DNA from: a virus
Direction: 5' to 3' (one strand)
Length of the DNA: 22,445 nucleotides
IMG/VR virus record: IMGVR_UViG_3300031885_000127
Location: 1-22,445 of that record
Shown here: positions 7,501 through 14,626 of the stretch, piece after piece
How positions within the stretch are numbered: position 1 is the stretch's first letter
Layout: each line of letters starts with the position of its first letter
Notes under the pieces: model-generated
Told to the model about the DNA's origin: nothing
The model's database searches: none
What the model saw: only the letters and a program-made list of their open reading frames with translations
Made by a program: the position numbers and the translations under genes

Positions 7501-10152
7501 TTAGAAATCTTGGAAGTTAGCTCCTTGAGGTAAAACTTGGAATGTCAAGTCAATAAACTCTAAAGCTGGTGTAGGCTTAAGCTGAATTTTACCTGTTAAA
7601 GTATTTGGGTCAGCTTGTGGACTACTATCAAGAACAACTCTGAAAGCTTCTAAACCTCTTTGATTTTGAATCTGAAGAAGGATTGGTTCTACTTTTTGTA
7701 AGAATTGGTCTCTAACAGTTGCATCGTTTTGTTCAAACAATAACGTTTGAGATGCTGCCGCGATTAATCTTCTTACTTGTAATAATAATCTTCTAACATT
7801 AACTCTATCAAGAGTAGATTGTCTAACTTGTAAAGTTTTTTGTCCAAAAATCACAACACCTTGTTGTACAAATGTCGCGATAGGGTTAATTCTATCTTGA
7901 TATAAAGTATCTCTATCATTCTGGTCAAGTCTGATATCAGCTCTTTGAACCATGTTTGACACAACACCTCTATTGTAACCTGCAGGTGCAAACCAAGGAT
8001 AAGCTACATTGTCAGTTAATGCTATTGCTCTTACTACTTCCATAGTAGGGGCTACATAAACGTATTTATTGTAGTTTTGGTCATTAATTTGAATCCAAGG
8101 CCAGTATGTTGCAGCGTAGTTAGAGTCAATTCCTGTATCTTGAAGATTTGAAACTGCTTCTGAAGATGTTCCTTTTGCGTTAGCATCAGAAATTCTTGGA
8201 GCATCAACAATATAAAGTGAGTCAGCTCTATTCTCAACCATAGTTAAAGCGTATTTTACAACTGCTTCGTGATTATAATAATCTACACCCGGAACAGCAA
8301 CTAAGTTAATATCAACTTTTTCAGGATTTGACATTGCATCAATACCTTCTTTAATTGCAACAACGTTGTTTGCATCTATTGCAGAAGCTGTAAAGTCTGG
8401 GTTTCTAAATTTATTCCATCCATCAAAACCGCCGGCAGGTACTAAAGTGAACTTACGTTCTGCTTTTGTGTATCCACTAAGAGCAGTTTGATTTCCAACT
8501 TCATAAGTTGCAGTAGGAGCAGTACTTTCTAAGTGAAATCCTTTCACAACACTAGTTCCACTAGGTGTTGCACCAAGATAACTCCATAAATCATGCTCAA
8601 GAGTTTTAATAGATTGACTAACTGAAACTTGTGATGTAGTATAACCAGTATAAGCCAATTCTGATACACCAAGATAAGTTTTAAACACTGAATCTCCTGA
8701 GAAATATTGAGTTTTGTAATAAAGGTGTGGTGTTGTACCAGTACCATTTAAATCTCTAAATGTATAACCTCCAAAACCTGCAGGAACCGTATTTACCGGA
8801 GCATTTTCTGCCAAATCAAGAGTTACATAATTTGAGCGTCTTGGATATTCTTCATCTGTTGTACCAATTGCTTTTGCAATATAATTAGGTTGAGAAGGGT
8901 CAAGAGTTAATGCTCTGAATCTTTCTAAAGTAACGATAGCATTATCAGTATCACTATAAGACCTAATTAAAACATCAAAAGTTTTTGTAATATCATCAAT
9001 ATTTGCAATAGTAATTTTAATTTCTTCATTTGCACTATCACCATCAGAAATTGAAGTGAATTTAAATAAATCTCTCACAATTCCACCTGCAACCTTAGAA
9101 ACAATATAAGGAGTTTCTGGAGTTTTGTATTCTGTAATATAATCAGTATAAATTGAATTAGTAGAATAAGTAATAGCACTGCTAAGACCTAAAATATCAC
9201 CTCTCTTAGTAGCTTCTCTTACGAAGTGAGGGTAAATACTTTCAACATATAATCCAAAATCATTATTAAATTTCTTTGGATTTTTTCCAAGAACCTTAAC
9301 AATATAATCATCTCTTGTCTCATCTAATGAAACAGTAAGTCCGCTTTGAGTTTGCGCTGTTAAAGGACCTGTTGTTCCACTTATGAAAAAAGGAAGTAAT
9401 GTTCCAGTAACGTTTCCTAATACAATAGCACTTGAAAGGTTTGCATAGAATTGTGCACCAGAAGGGTCTCCTTCATTAGAAGATTTACTTCTAATTATAC
9501 AAATAGGCGCTCCTGAGTATGCTCCTGAGCTTTGTAATGAATTCGCATTTAAAGTAAAAGTCTCAGTTCCTGCAGAATTAATATAAGTCGATGGACTAGC
9601 TCCTGCTACAGAAATACCAAAACCACTAAATGGAGTTGAATTAACTGTATTTAACCAAGTAGTTGTAGTAATAGCGCTACCACTAAAACTTACGAAAACA
9701 TCATTTGCAATTGTTGTAGCAGTTATGGTTCCATTAGCCATTGAGGTGTTAGCAGAAGTTACAAAATTCCAAGCTGTAATATTTGCTACATTTGAAATAG
9801 AAAAAGTCATACCAGAAGACGTTGTTGTTCCTGAAAAGAAATCTTCATCACTAGCTTTTATAATCCAAGCAGCTGAATTCGTAAATCCTTCTTTACCAAG
9901 AACTCTTGTTATTGTAAGTTCTTGTGATTGTTGTAAAAACGAATTTGCAACATATGGCAATTGAATTCTCGGGTCTGTTGTACCGAATCTAGCCACATAT
10001 TCATCTGTGCTTCCTATTTTTATAGGTTCAAAAGCCGGTCCTTTAGTAGTTTCACCTACTAATCCTAGTCTTGTTATTCCTATTTGAGATGCGAATACTG
10101 AAAAATCTTGTTCTCTAGTGTAAACGCCTGGTGATACGAAAACTGTTGCCAT
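7501..10152 (-). CDS. Tail sheath protein (T4 gp18-like)
   Basis: An 883-residue contractile sheath subunit. The N-terminus MATVFVSPGVYTREQDFSVF and the following GLVGETTKGPAFEPIKIGS with YVARFGT match T4-like sheath proteins. The C-terminal third holds the core domain that interlocks subunits: ATYWPWIQIND, PWFAPAGYNRGV, NPIATFVQQGVVIFGQKT and RVNVRRLLLQVRRLI, ending in a beta strand IDLTFQVLPQG. T4 gp18 has 659 residues; the extra ~220 here lie in the middle (roughly residues 95-480), which is Ser/Thr/Gly-rich and probably forms added surface domains. It polymerises around the tail tube and contracts to drive infection. It is the largest gene before the fibre, preceded by a 26-bp gap after an 88-residue gene and followed by a strong terminator. 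Confidence 0.94.
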   Translation of the reverse strand: MATVFVSPGVYTREQDFSVFASQIGITRLGLVGETTKGPAFEPIKIGSTDEYVARFGTTDPRIQLPYVANSFLQQSQELTITRVLGKEGFTNSAAWIIKASDEDFFSGTTTSSGMTFSISNVANITAWNFVTSANTSMANGTITATTIANDVFVSFSGSAITTTTWLNTVNSTPFSGFGISVAGASPSTYINSAGTETFTLNANSLQSSGAYSGAPICIIRSKSSNEGDPSGAQFYANLSSAIVLGNVTGTLLPFFISGTTGPLTAQTQSGLTVSLDETRDDYIVKVLGKNPKKFNNDFGLYVESIYPHFVREATKRGDILGLSSAITYSTNSIYTDYITEYKTPETPYIVSKVAGGIVRDLFKFTSISDGDSANEEIKITIANIDDITKTFDVLIRSYSDTDNAIVTLERFRALTLDPSQPNYIAKAIGTTDEEYPRRSNYVTLDLAENAPVNTVPAGFGGYTFRDLNGTGTTPHLYYKTQYFSGDSVFKTYLGVSELAYTGYTTSQVSVSQSIKTLEHDLWSYLGATPSGTSVVKGFHLESTAPTATYEVGNQTALSGYTKAERKFTLVPAGGFDGWNKFRNPDFTASAIDANNVVAIKEGIDAMSNPEKVDINLVAVPGVDYYNHEAVVKYALTMVENRADSLYIVDAPRISDANAKGTSSEAVSNLQDTGIDSNYAATYWPWIQINDQNYNKYVYVAPTMEVVRAIALTDNVAYPWFAPAGYNRGVVSNMVQRADIRLDQNDRDTLYQDRINPIATFVQQGVVIFGQKTLQVRQSTLDRVNVRRLLLQVRRLIAAASQTLLFEQNDATVRDQFLQKVEPILLQIQNQRGLEAFRVVLDSSPQADPNTLTGKIQLKPTPALEFIDLTFQVLPQGANFQDF

Positions 10153-10178
10153 TATTTTATTTGTTTTTTTTTACTGTT

Positions 10179-10445
10179 TTATTTTTTCTTTGAGCTTTTT
10201 TTCTCTCCACTTTCAGACATATAGCTCTCTACGTCTTTTGTTGCTTTTGCTAATTTTTCACTATCAGAAATCTTTTCGTCTACAATACTTACCCAAGCAT
10301 TTTCGATTTCAATTTTATTTAAGATTTCAGAACAATCATTAATTTCAATAATTCCATTAGATTCTAACTCAACTGATTTACGAGCACCTTCATTATTAAT
10401 ATAATAAATCATTTTAGGACCTACGCTATTATTTTTAAGTTTCAT
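10179..10445 (-). CDS. Small lysine-tailed protein of unknown function
   Basis: An 88-residue protein starting MKLKNNSVGPKMIYYINNEG. Its first ~55 residues look like a small beta domain (KMIYYINNEGARKSVELESNGIIEI, AWVSIV); the end is a charged helix finishing in the basic run KKSSKKK. There is no membrane segment or catalytic motif. It lies directly before the sheath gene and carries a leader motif CACTATTTATTG identical to that of the gene at 5683. It may be a minor virion or tail assembly protein. I do not recognise the family. Confidence 0.6.
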   Translation of the reverse strand: MKLKNNSVGPKMIYYINNEGARKSVELESNGIIEINDCSEILNKIEIENAWVSIVDEKISDSEKLAKATKDVESYMSESGEKKSSKKK

Positions 10446-10466
10446 TATCTCTTAATTTTTATTTCC

Positions 10467-10475
10467 AATAAATAG
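10467..10475 (-). promoter_or_regulatory. Candidate late promoter motif CTATTTATT (sheath transcription unit)
   Basis: The coding strand reads CACTATTTATTG, 21 nt before the ATG of the 88-residue gene that leads into the sheath gene. It is identical over 12 nt to the site at 5709-5717. A sheath unit with its own promoter and terminator would suit a highly abundant protein. Confidence 0.48.
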
Positions 10476-10492
10476 TGGGAAATTCTCAAAAC

Positions 10493-11203
10493 TCACAGCT
10501 CTTTTATGTCTATTTTAATTTTAGTTATCGTTGGCACTCTTTCAAAGTTTGTTGGGTCCACCAATTTGCCATAAACCGATAATGGAAACACAATTTGAAA
10601 TTTTCTATCAGCAGTTATTTCATCAACAGTATTATCTTCACTTGGGTCACTAAGCATTAATGGAATATGGTAGCCATTTACGTTCATATAGCCTTGTCCA
10701 TCAGAAAACCCATCCATTATCATTCTTTCATAAGAAGTGTTAGTATCCTGTATATAATGCGTTAAAAAACGTAATTCATATTGAGCGTCAACTCGTGGAG
10801 GTTGTGGGATTTTATATAAATCATAACCTTTAAGTGTTCCGTCAAAAATAGGAACTTTTACAAAAACAAATTTTTTCTTTTTTGGAATAGTTCTTTTTAG
10901 AGGATTTTGGCCCGGCTTTACACCAGTTCTTCTAATTGTCATAAAAGGCATATTTATTTCTTCTCCACTTTCATCCTTTAGAAATTTCCAATTCATCTTA
11001 AATTCAGCCCATCTTTCTTGGTTTAGAAAAATAAGAGGAACTCTAGCTAATCTATCTTCAGCATTAACAACAGAGATATTTAAAGAATTAATATAATCAA
11101 CTACTCCTTGGTCAATATCTTCTAAAAGAAGCTTTTTTGGCAAATAATCATTGTTTTCAAAACTTTGATTAAGCAGGTTGTTTATGTTTTTTTGAATAGA
11201 CAT
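10493..11203 (-). CDS. Tail sheath stabiliser/tail terminator (T4 gp15-like)
   Basis: A 236-residue protein starting MSIQKNINNLLNQSFE. It shares the layout of T4 gp15: ARVPLIFLNQERWAEFKMNW (compare the RVPITYASKEHF region of gp15), a middle INMPFMTIRRTGVKPG, a PRVDAQYELRFLTHY strand followed by a helix, and a late KFQIVFPLSVYGKLVDP. gp15 caps the tail and joins it to the neck. Gene order supports this: gp13-like, gp14-like, gp15-like, then sheath and tube, with the terminase genes found between 15 and 18 in T4 absent here. I chose the ATG at 11201-11203 because the longer form starting at 11266 would run through the TATTTAT motif and the plus-strand promoter. The identification rests on pattern and synteny. 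Confidence 0.7.
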   Translation of the reverse strand: MSIQKNINNLLNQSFENNDYLPKKLLLEDIDQGVVDYINSLNISVVNAEDRLARVPLIFLNQERWAEFKMNWKFLKDESGEEINMPFMTIRRTGVKPGQNPLKRTIPKKKKFVFVKVPIFDGTLKGYDLYKIPQPPRVDAQYELRFLTHYIQDTNTSYERMIMDGFSDGQGYMNVNGYHIPLMLSDPSEDNTVDEITADRKFQIVFPLSVYGKLVDPTNFERVPTITKIKIDIKEL

Positions 11204-11221
11204 TTTATTAACAATTCTTTT

Positions 11222-11230
11222 AATAAATAG
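11222..11230 (-). promoter_or_regulatory. Candidate late promoter motif CTATTTATT (gp15-like gene)
   Basis: The coding strand reads CTATTTATT, 18 nt before the ATG at 11203. It is another member of the six-site set. It lies only 21-50 bp from the opposing plus-strand promoter, so the two starts form a compact divergent regulatory region. Confidence 0.42.
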
Positions 11231-11247
11231 ATTCCTTTTATTATAAA

Positions 11248-11279
11248 TTTGCTTTTCTTGAAACAAGATTATATATTTG
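11248..11279 (+). promoter_or_regulatory. Bacteroidota-type promoter (TTTG, 20 nt, TATATTTG)
   Basis: TTTG at 11248-11251 is followed after 20 nt by TATATTTG at 11272-11279, an excellent match to the Bacteroidota -33/-7 arrangement (TTTG and TAnnTTTG). A second -7-like TAAATTTG overlaps the upstream element (11244-11251). The promoter points rightward, against the late operon, into a region with no reading frame. Confidence 0.65.
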
Positions 11280-11283
11280 CGAT

Positions 11284-11536
11284 AGGTTTTTTACCCGTCA
11301 AGCAGTTTTTTTCGAAAACTTGTATCTGCTCCGGGGAGTTTACACTGACTGAAGTAGTGCTTTTTAGCGCTCTTTTAAAGAGTTAAATTTTGTTTGTACG
11401 ATGAAACTAAAGTCGTAACATTCTGGCATGTCAAATCAAAAATGACTACTATGTCCTTGAATTATCGTTTTTAAATTTAAATAAAATATAGATAAGCAAG
11501 TTGTTTTTTTGTAGGGTTTTTTGACAACTTGTTTTT
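11284..11536 (+). ncRNA. Candidate structured non-coding RNA, about 250 nt
   Basis: This stretch has a strong rightward promoter at its left end, a terminator-like hairpin at its right end, and no open frame longer than about 10 codons on the plus strand. It is more GC-rich than other gaps and offers several local hairpins: AGTTTT/AAAACT around TTTCG (near 11305-11325), AGTGCT/AGCGCT with a UUUU loop (near 11357-11372), CTCTT/AAGAG just after it, and TACGA/TCGTA (near 11397-11417). I recognise no family: it does not look like tRNA, tmRNA, RNase P or a group I/II intron core. Start and end are estimated from the -7 element and the T-run. It could be a regulatory RNA, an RNA mimic of a host regulator, or an antisense to leader transcripts of the late operon. 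Confidence 0.5.
11494..11536 (+). terminator. Terminator-like hairpin of the candidate ncRNA
   Basis: CAAGTTGT (11497-11504) and ACAACTTG (11524-11531) form a perfect 8-bp stem, extendable by three pairs including one G-U, with a 19-nt U-rich loop and TTTTT at 11532-11536 on the plus strand. The minus strand has no T-run after the stem, so the element works in the plus direction only. Confidence 0.6.
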
Positions 11537-11639
11537 GTTGGGTTTTCCTATCAAAAGTAATAATATAATATAGATTATACTATAATAAGAAGATAGTATT
11601 GCCAACTCCCACCTGCTCAAAATATAATTTTAAGGAAAA
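11537..11639. other. Remainder of the non-coding gap
   Basis: This AT-rich stretch lies between the ncRNA terminator and the gp14-like stop. It contains one perfect 7-bp inverted repeat, ATACTAT (11577-11583) and ATAGTAT (11593-11599), with a 9-nt loop and no T-run, so it is more likely an RNA-stability or processing structure than a terminator. No reading frame, promoter or tRNA was seen. Confidence 0.5.
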
Positions 11640-12179
11640 TTACTTCGCGTTAAAAACATCGTCTTTTACTCTTATTCCTACTATTTTTATTGAAAAAACA
11701 ATATCTCCCGCATAAGATTGTTCGTTGCCAATATTTGAAGAACCGTCATCAATAACTTCATAATAATGTCCTTTAAAATATAAGAAATCACCAATTCTGA
11801 TATTTACATTAAGTTCACTTAAGTGAGACCTAAAGATGTCCGCAGTTATTTTACCATAACCCTTTTTGATAATTCCGCCCGCAGTCATATATTCTGGAGC
11901 TTCTACTTCAACATTTATTCTACCAAAGATTTCAACTGGTGTGTGGTAAACTTTTTTCTTAGCTTCGCCATAAAGTGAATGTGTTTTTGTTCTTGCATAA
12001 TCAATTTTATAGAAAATAAAGCTTTCTTTAAGAATATCATTAACAATCTCTCTCCCTACGCCATCAAAAAAAGCTCGCTCTTTTTCGCCAAAAAATAAAT
12101 CAATACCTTTTTTTGAGATATCTTGATTCTTTGCCTCTTCTGGCTTTTCTTCATTGTTATTATAAGGGGGATTTGCCAT
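11640..12179 (-). CDS. Neck protein (T4 gp14-like)
   Basis: A 179-residue protein starting MANPPYNNNEEKPEEAKNQ with an acidic, disordered N-terminus (about 30 residues). The folded part contains VNDILKESFIFYKIDYARTK, HSLYGEAKKKVYHTPVEIFG, and later RIGDFLYFKGHYYEVIDDG. These parallel T4 gp14 segments (LVAESIQ.., LIFGEDLKNKFTKAW, GDLIYF) in order and spacing, although this protein is shorter (T4 gp14 is 256 residues). gp14 forms the neck/connector that seals the filled head with gp13. It lies 6 bp downstream of the gp13-like gene, as in T4. Assignment is by pattern and synteny. Confidence 0.68.
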   Translation of the reverse strand: MANPPYNNNEEKPEEAKNQDISKKGIDLFFGEKERAFFDGVGREIVNDILKESFIFYKIDYARTKTHSLYGEAKKKVYHTPVEIFGRINVEVEAPEYMTAGGIIKKGYGKITADIFRSHLSELNVNIRIGDFLYFKGHYYEVIDDGSSNIGNEQSYAGDIVFSIKIVGIRVKDDVFNAK

Positions 12180-12185
12180 AATTTA

Positions 12186-13370
12186 TTATCCTCTCCATAC
12201 ACCCATAGGGCTGTACATAAATGTTTTATTTATACTTTCTTGAATTGCAGCATTATTTTCTAATATTGCTTTGTAATTTAATTTTTCTAAAGTAGCTTTT
12301 ATTTCTTCTCTAAGAGCATCCATATCAGCTCTACCGTTGGTTATTAAAGATTCTGCATTAAGAGTAACTTCTCCGCCAGGAATAGGGAGAACACCACTAA
12401 ATTTACCTCTAACACCTAAACCTAAAAGCTCTTTTGCGTTAGCTTGAGCGAATCTTTTTACCCATCTTTTTGCTGGGTCATTAAGTTCGTCATAAGTTAA
12501 GTTGTATAATTTTGCGTCAGAAGGTCCTGAAACAAGTCCATTTCCTTGACTTACATTTCCAAAAGCATCTGTAGTTCCAGTAAAACCAGGGTTTGAACTA
12601 TATCCAGAAAAAGCCATATTTCCACCAACACTAGAATCATCATAATAATAATAAAATAAAGTTCCGGGGTTACTATACATAGGAATCGCAGTTGTGCCAG
12701 CCGCAGCAGGAACTCTTGGAACCGGATATACAGAAAGTCTTTTTGTGCCATTAGGACCACCAATTAATCTATATGAATATTCAGAACCTCTTACTTTATT
12801 TCTAACAGTAGCAGCTTGAGCTGTCATCATTGTATCATAAATAGGCATTACACTATAAAGTGAATTTCCGGCAAAGCTGGCCCCAAACTCAGTAAAAGCA
12901 ATGTTTGCATTAGAAAAAGGGTCTAAACCAAATAAGTTAATAAAGCTTGGTGTATACCATAAAACTTCATTTACTTCTCTTCCGGCTGGAATAAAATAAT
13001 GTTGAGTTCCAGCTGTTAAAGTGATACCAGTTAATTTAAGCTCTCTAATAGAAGTTGAAGATGTACCAACAATTTCTCCATATGCTCGAGCATATGTTCT
13101 TTCAAATCCAAAATTATTTGAAACAAATTTTAAAGTAAAATCGATATTACTTGGTAATCCAAGCATTTGAGACATCTTGTTTTCAAGAGCCCAATTGTTA
13201 ATAAAAGCAGAATATTCTTCAATAGCTTCACAAACACACTCTTCAAGTTGTTCGTCGCGTAGTTCAACTCCCATAACCGGCTCTCCAAGCTTTCTTCGTA
13301 TTCTACGATAGAGTCTTGAAACATCCGATTGAGTCATACCGGTTAAGCAATTATCAGCACAAATATCCAT
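12186..13370 (-). CDS. Neck protein (T4 gp13-like)
   Basis: A 394-residue protein starting MDICADNCLTGMTQSDV. The N-terminal helical region (SRLYRRIRRKLGEPVMGVEL, EECVCEAIEEYSAFINNW) and the C-terminal block (DELNDPAKRWVKRFAQANAK, LLGLGVRGKFSGVLPIPGGE, LNAESLITNGRADMDALREE) match the T4 gp13-type head-completion protein, including the RGKFSG..PIPGG element. The centre (about residues 200-275) has a Gly/Ser/Tyr-rich insertion that makes it longer than T4 gp13 (309 residues). It closes the portal after packaging and provides the docking site for the tail. It lies 2 bp after a small beta-protein gene and 6 bp before the gp14-like gene. Confidence 0.8.
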   Translation of the reverse strand: MDICADNCLTGMTQSDVSRLYRRIRRKLGEPVMGVELRDEQLEECVCEAIEEYSAFINNWALENKMSQMLGLPSNIDFTLKFVSNNFGFERTYARAYGEIVGTSSTSIRELKLTGITLTAGTQHYFIPAGREVNEVLWYTPSFINLFGLDPFSNANIAFTEFGASFAGNSLYSVMPIYDTMMTAQAATVRNKVRGSEYSYRLIGGPNGTKRLSVYPVPRVPAAAGTTAIPMYSNPGTLFYYYYDDSSVGGNMAFSGYSSNPGFTGTTDAFGNVSQGNGLVSGPSDAKLYNLTYDELNDPAKRWVKRFAQANAKELLGLGVRGKFSGVLPIPGGEVTLNAESLITNGRADMDALREEIKATLEKLNYKAILENNAAIQESINKTFMYSPMGVWRG

Positions 13371-13372
13371 AA

Positions 13373-13666
13373 TTATCCGTTAATTACATTAGGGGTATAT
13401 GAAATACCTTGATTTTTTGTTTTAAAAGCAACATAAGTTCCAGAGTTAACTACTAATTTTGAAGGTACTACATCAATGGTTGTATTTGTAACTGTTGGAG
13501 TCCAAGTAAATGTTCCACCACCCATTGCAGTAATTGTAATACTACCTGTTGTTAAACAATAAATTTGATGAACTGAATTTCCAGTTATTCCGTTACCTAA
13601 CACATCTAAATTATAAGTACCAGCTACTAAACTTAAAGCTTCGTAATTTTTTGATTCTAATCCCAT
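13373..13666 (-). CDS. Small beta-rich protein of unknown function
   Basis: A 97-residue protein, MGLESKNYEALSLVAGTYN to the end. It is rich in Gly, Thr, Val and Ile with alternating strands (SITITAMGGGTFTWTP, TIDVVPSKLVVNSGTYVAF), suggesting a single compact beta-sandwich. There is no signal peptide, membrane segment or catalytic motif. It is the first gene of the leftward operon in the window and abuts the gp13-like gene, so a capsid decoration, head-vertex or neck-accessory role is reasonable but unproved. Confidence 0.6.
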   Translation of the reverse strand: MGLESKNYEALSLVAGTYNLDVLGNGITGNSVHQIYCLTTGSITITAMGGGTFTWTPTVTNTTIDVVPSKLVVNSGTYVAFKTKNQGISYTPNVING

Positions 13667-13677
13667 GACTTTTTATT

Positions 13678-13685
13678 GTAAATAG
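13678..13685 (-). promoter_or_regulatory. Candidate late promoter motif CTATTTAC
   Basis: The coding strand reads GACTATTTACAAT, ending 11 nt before the ATG at 13666. It is the weakest member of the TATTTAT set, differing at the last base. It lies in the 73-bp divergent gap between the leftward structural operon and the rightward accessory operon. Confidence 0.35.
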
Positions 13686-13728
13686 TCTCTAAAAACTAAT
13701 ATTTTTCATTATATTACATAAAAAAGAC

Positions 13729-13736
13729 TACATTTG
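13729..13736 (+). promoter_or_regulatory. Bacteroidota -7 element TACATTTG, nearly leaderless
   Basis: TACATTTG matches TAnnTTTG exactly and ends only 3 nt before the ATG at 13740. No good TTG is seen at the -33 position (the region is TTTTTCA). If the usual start distance applies, the mRNA would begin at or next to the start codon. Confidence 0.5.
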
Positions 13737-13739
13737 CAT

Positions 13740-13973
13740 ATGAATTTTGAAGAAAAAAAGCTCCATCAGACCTTAATAAATTTAACAAGGAACTTTACTC
13801 GCAAGGATTTTCAAGAATATCGCAAAAATAGAAATTGGCAAAAATATGATGCTATGCATCCAATCGAGAGGTTACAATTAATTTTAAGAGAAATAAGTGA
13901 ATATCAAAAAGGGTATTTTGAAGAAGATAATTACTATGGAGATGAAGAAAATAACACTGATGAATATTACTAG
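13740..13973 (+). CDS. Small acidic-tailed protein of unknown function
   Basis: A 77-residue protein starting MNFEEKKLHQTLINLTR. I use the ATG at 13740; an upstream in-frame TTG at 13734 lies inside the -7 promoter element and is unlikely. The first ~55 residues are basic and helical (RNFTRKDFQEYRKNRNWQKY, MHPIERLQLILREISEY), while the last ~20 are strongly acidic (EEDNYYGDEENNTDEYY). There is no known motif. It is the first gene of the rightward operon and has its own promoter, which fits a small early phage protein that modifies or inhibits a host factor, but this is speculation. Confidence 0.6.
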   Translation: MNFEEKKLHQTLINLTRNFTRKDFQEYRKNRNWQKYDAMHPIERLQLILREISEYQKGYFEEDNYYGDEENNTDEYY

Positions 13974-14000
13974 ATTGAAATTCAATAACTTACATTTTTT

Positions 14001-14027
14001 GTAGTTTAAAAAAAAATCGTACATTTG
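14001..14027 (+). promoter_or_regulatory. Bacteroidota-type promoter upstream of the HD hydrolase
   Basis: A TTG ending at 14001 (TTTTTTG) is followed by 18 nt and TACATTTG at 14020-14027. The ATG follows 4 nt later at 14032, so the transcript would have almost no leader. It probably drives the whole packed accessory operon. Confidence 0.6.
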
Positions 14028-14031
14028 TACT

Positions 14032-14586
14032 ATGGAAACTCCCGAATGGATTAGAACGTATAGTGGTAAAAAGTTTTACGTTTTTCAACCAAAACAAAAA
14101 GATATCGTAATTGAAGATATCGCTCATTCATTAAGTTTAATTTGTAGATTTACTGGTCATACAGAGGATTTATATTCTGTAGGTCAACATTCTCTTTTAG
14201 TTATGGAGTTATGTCCAGATGAATTAAAACTAGAAGGATTGACACATGATTTTCCGGAAGCCTATGTCACAGACTTAGCAACTCCAATAAAAAGACAAAT
14301 GCCAAATTATAGAGTAATTGAAGATAATCTTCATGTGGCAATTGCTAAAAAATTTCATTTACAATTTCCAATGCCGAAAATAATAAAAGAAATAGATACT
14401 GAAGTATTTCATATGGAATGGGCATATCTTATGGAAAGAGATAAGAAAGTAAAATCCGGCCGATTCCGTATGGAAAGGGAGGAATTCAGGATTTTACCGC
14501 CAAAAGAAGTTGAAAAAAGAATAATCTATAACTTCAATAAATTACTTAAAGAAAGAATTCAAAAATTATCTTTACAAAATAAGTAA
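14032..14586 (+). CDS. HD-domain phosphohydrolase (YfbR/5'-deoxynucleotidase-like)
   Basis: A 184-residue protein starting METPEWIRTYSGKKFYV. The HD metal-site residues are in order: His53 (GQHSLLV), His72-Asp73 in THDFPEAYVTDLATPIK, and Asp122 (EIDTEVF). The HDxxEA.vTDL.TP.K block closely resembles YfbR-type nucleotidases, which remove phosphate from deoxynucleoside monophosphates; Glu76 matches their conserved Glu. The usual family length is about 200 residues. In a phage this may adjust dNMP pools during DNA synthesis or prune modified nucleotides. Other HD enzymes with (p)ppGpp or cyclic-nucleotide substrates cannot be excluded. The gene lies 58 bp after the small acidic gene and 40 bp before the nicotinamidase-like gene, so nucleotide and NAD metabolism sit together. 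Confidence 0.8.
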   Translation: METPEWIRTYSGKKFYVFQPKQKDIVIEDIAHSLSLICRFTGHTEDLYSVGQHSLLVMELCPDELKLEGLTHDFPEAYVTDLATPIKRQMPNYRVIEDNLHVAIAKKFHLQFPMPKIIKEIDTEVFHMEWAYLMERDKKVKSGRFRMEREEFRILPPKEVEKRIIYNFNKLLKERIQKLSLQNK

Positions 14587-14599
14587 CATTTTTTAAAAT

Positions 14600-14612
14600 A
14601 ATACGTTTAAAC
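14600..14612 (+). promoter_or_regulatory. Shared 13-nt leader element aatacgtttaaac (copy 1)
   Basis: The 13-nt sequence aatacgtttaaac lies 14 nt before the nicotinamidase-like start. An identical copy occurs at 16862-16874, 18 nt before the coiled-coil gene start. The part TACGTTTA resembles a -7 element with the last base changed. Function is unknown; an internal promoter or an mRNA-level site is possible. Confidence 0.35.
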
Positions 14613-14626
14613 AGTTCAAGAACCTT

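Noticed and set aside
11204-11266. 21-residue extension of the gp15-like protein
   Set aside because: Lys/Asn/Ile-rich with no folded look, and it overlaps the divergent promoter motifs; the internal ATG at 11203 has the standard A-rich leader.
11284-11536. tRNA, tmRNA, group I or group II intron in the gap
   Set aside because: No cloverleaf or T-arm sequence, no domain V or intron core pairing, and the flanking genes are complete, so no spliced gene is interrupted.
13734-13739. TTG start for the small acidic protein
   Set aside because: The TTG is part of the TACATTTG promoter element; the ATG at 13740 is preferred.
13979-13988. Inverted repeat ATTGAA/TTCAAT after the small acidic gene as terminator
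   Set aside because: The loop would be a single base, and the T-run that follows belongs to the next promoter region; not a credible hairpin.
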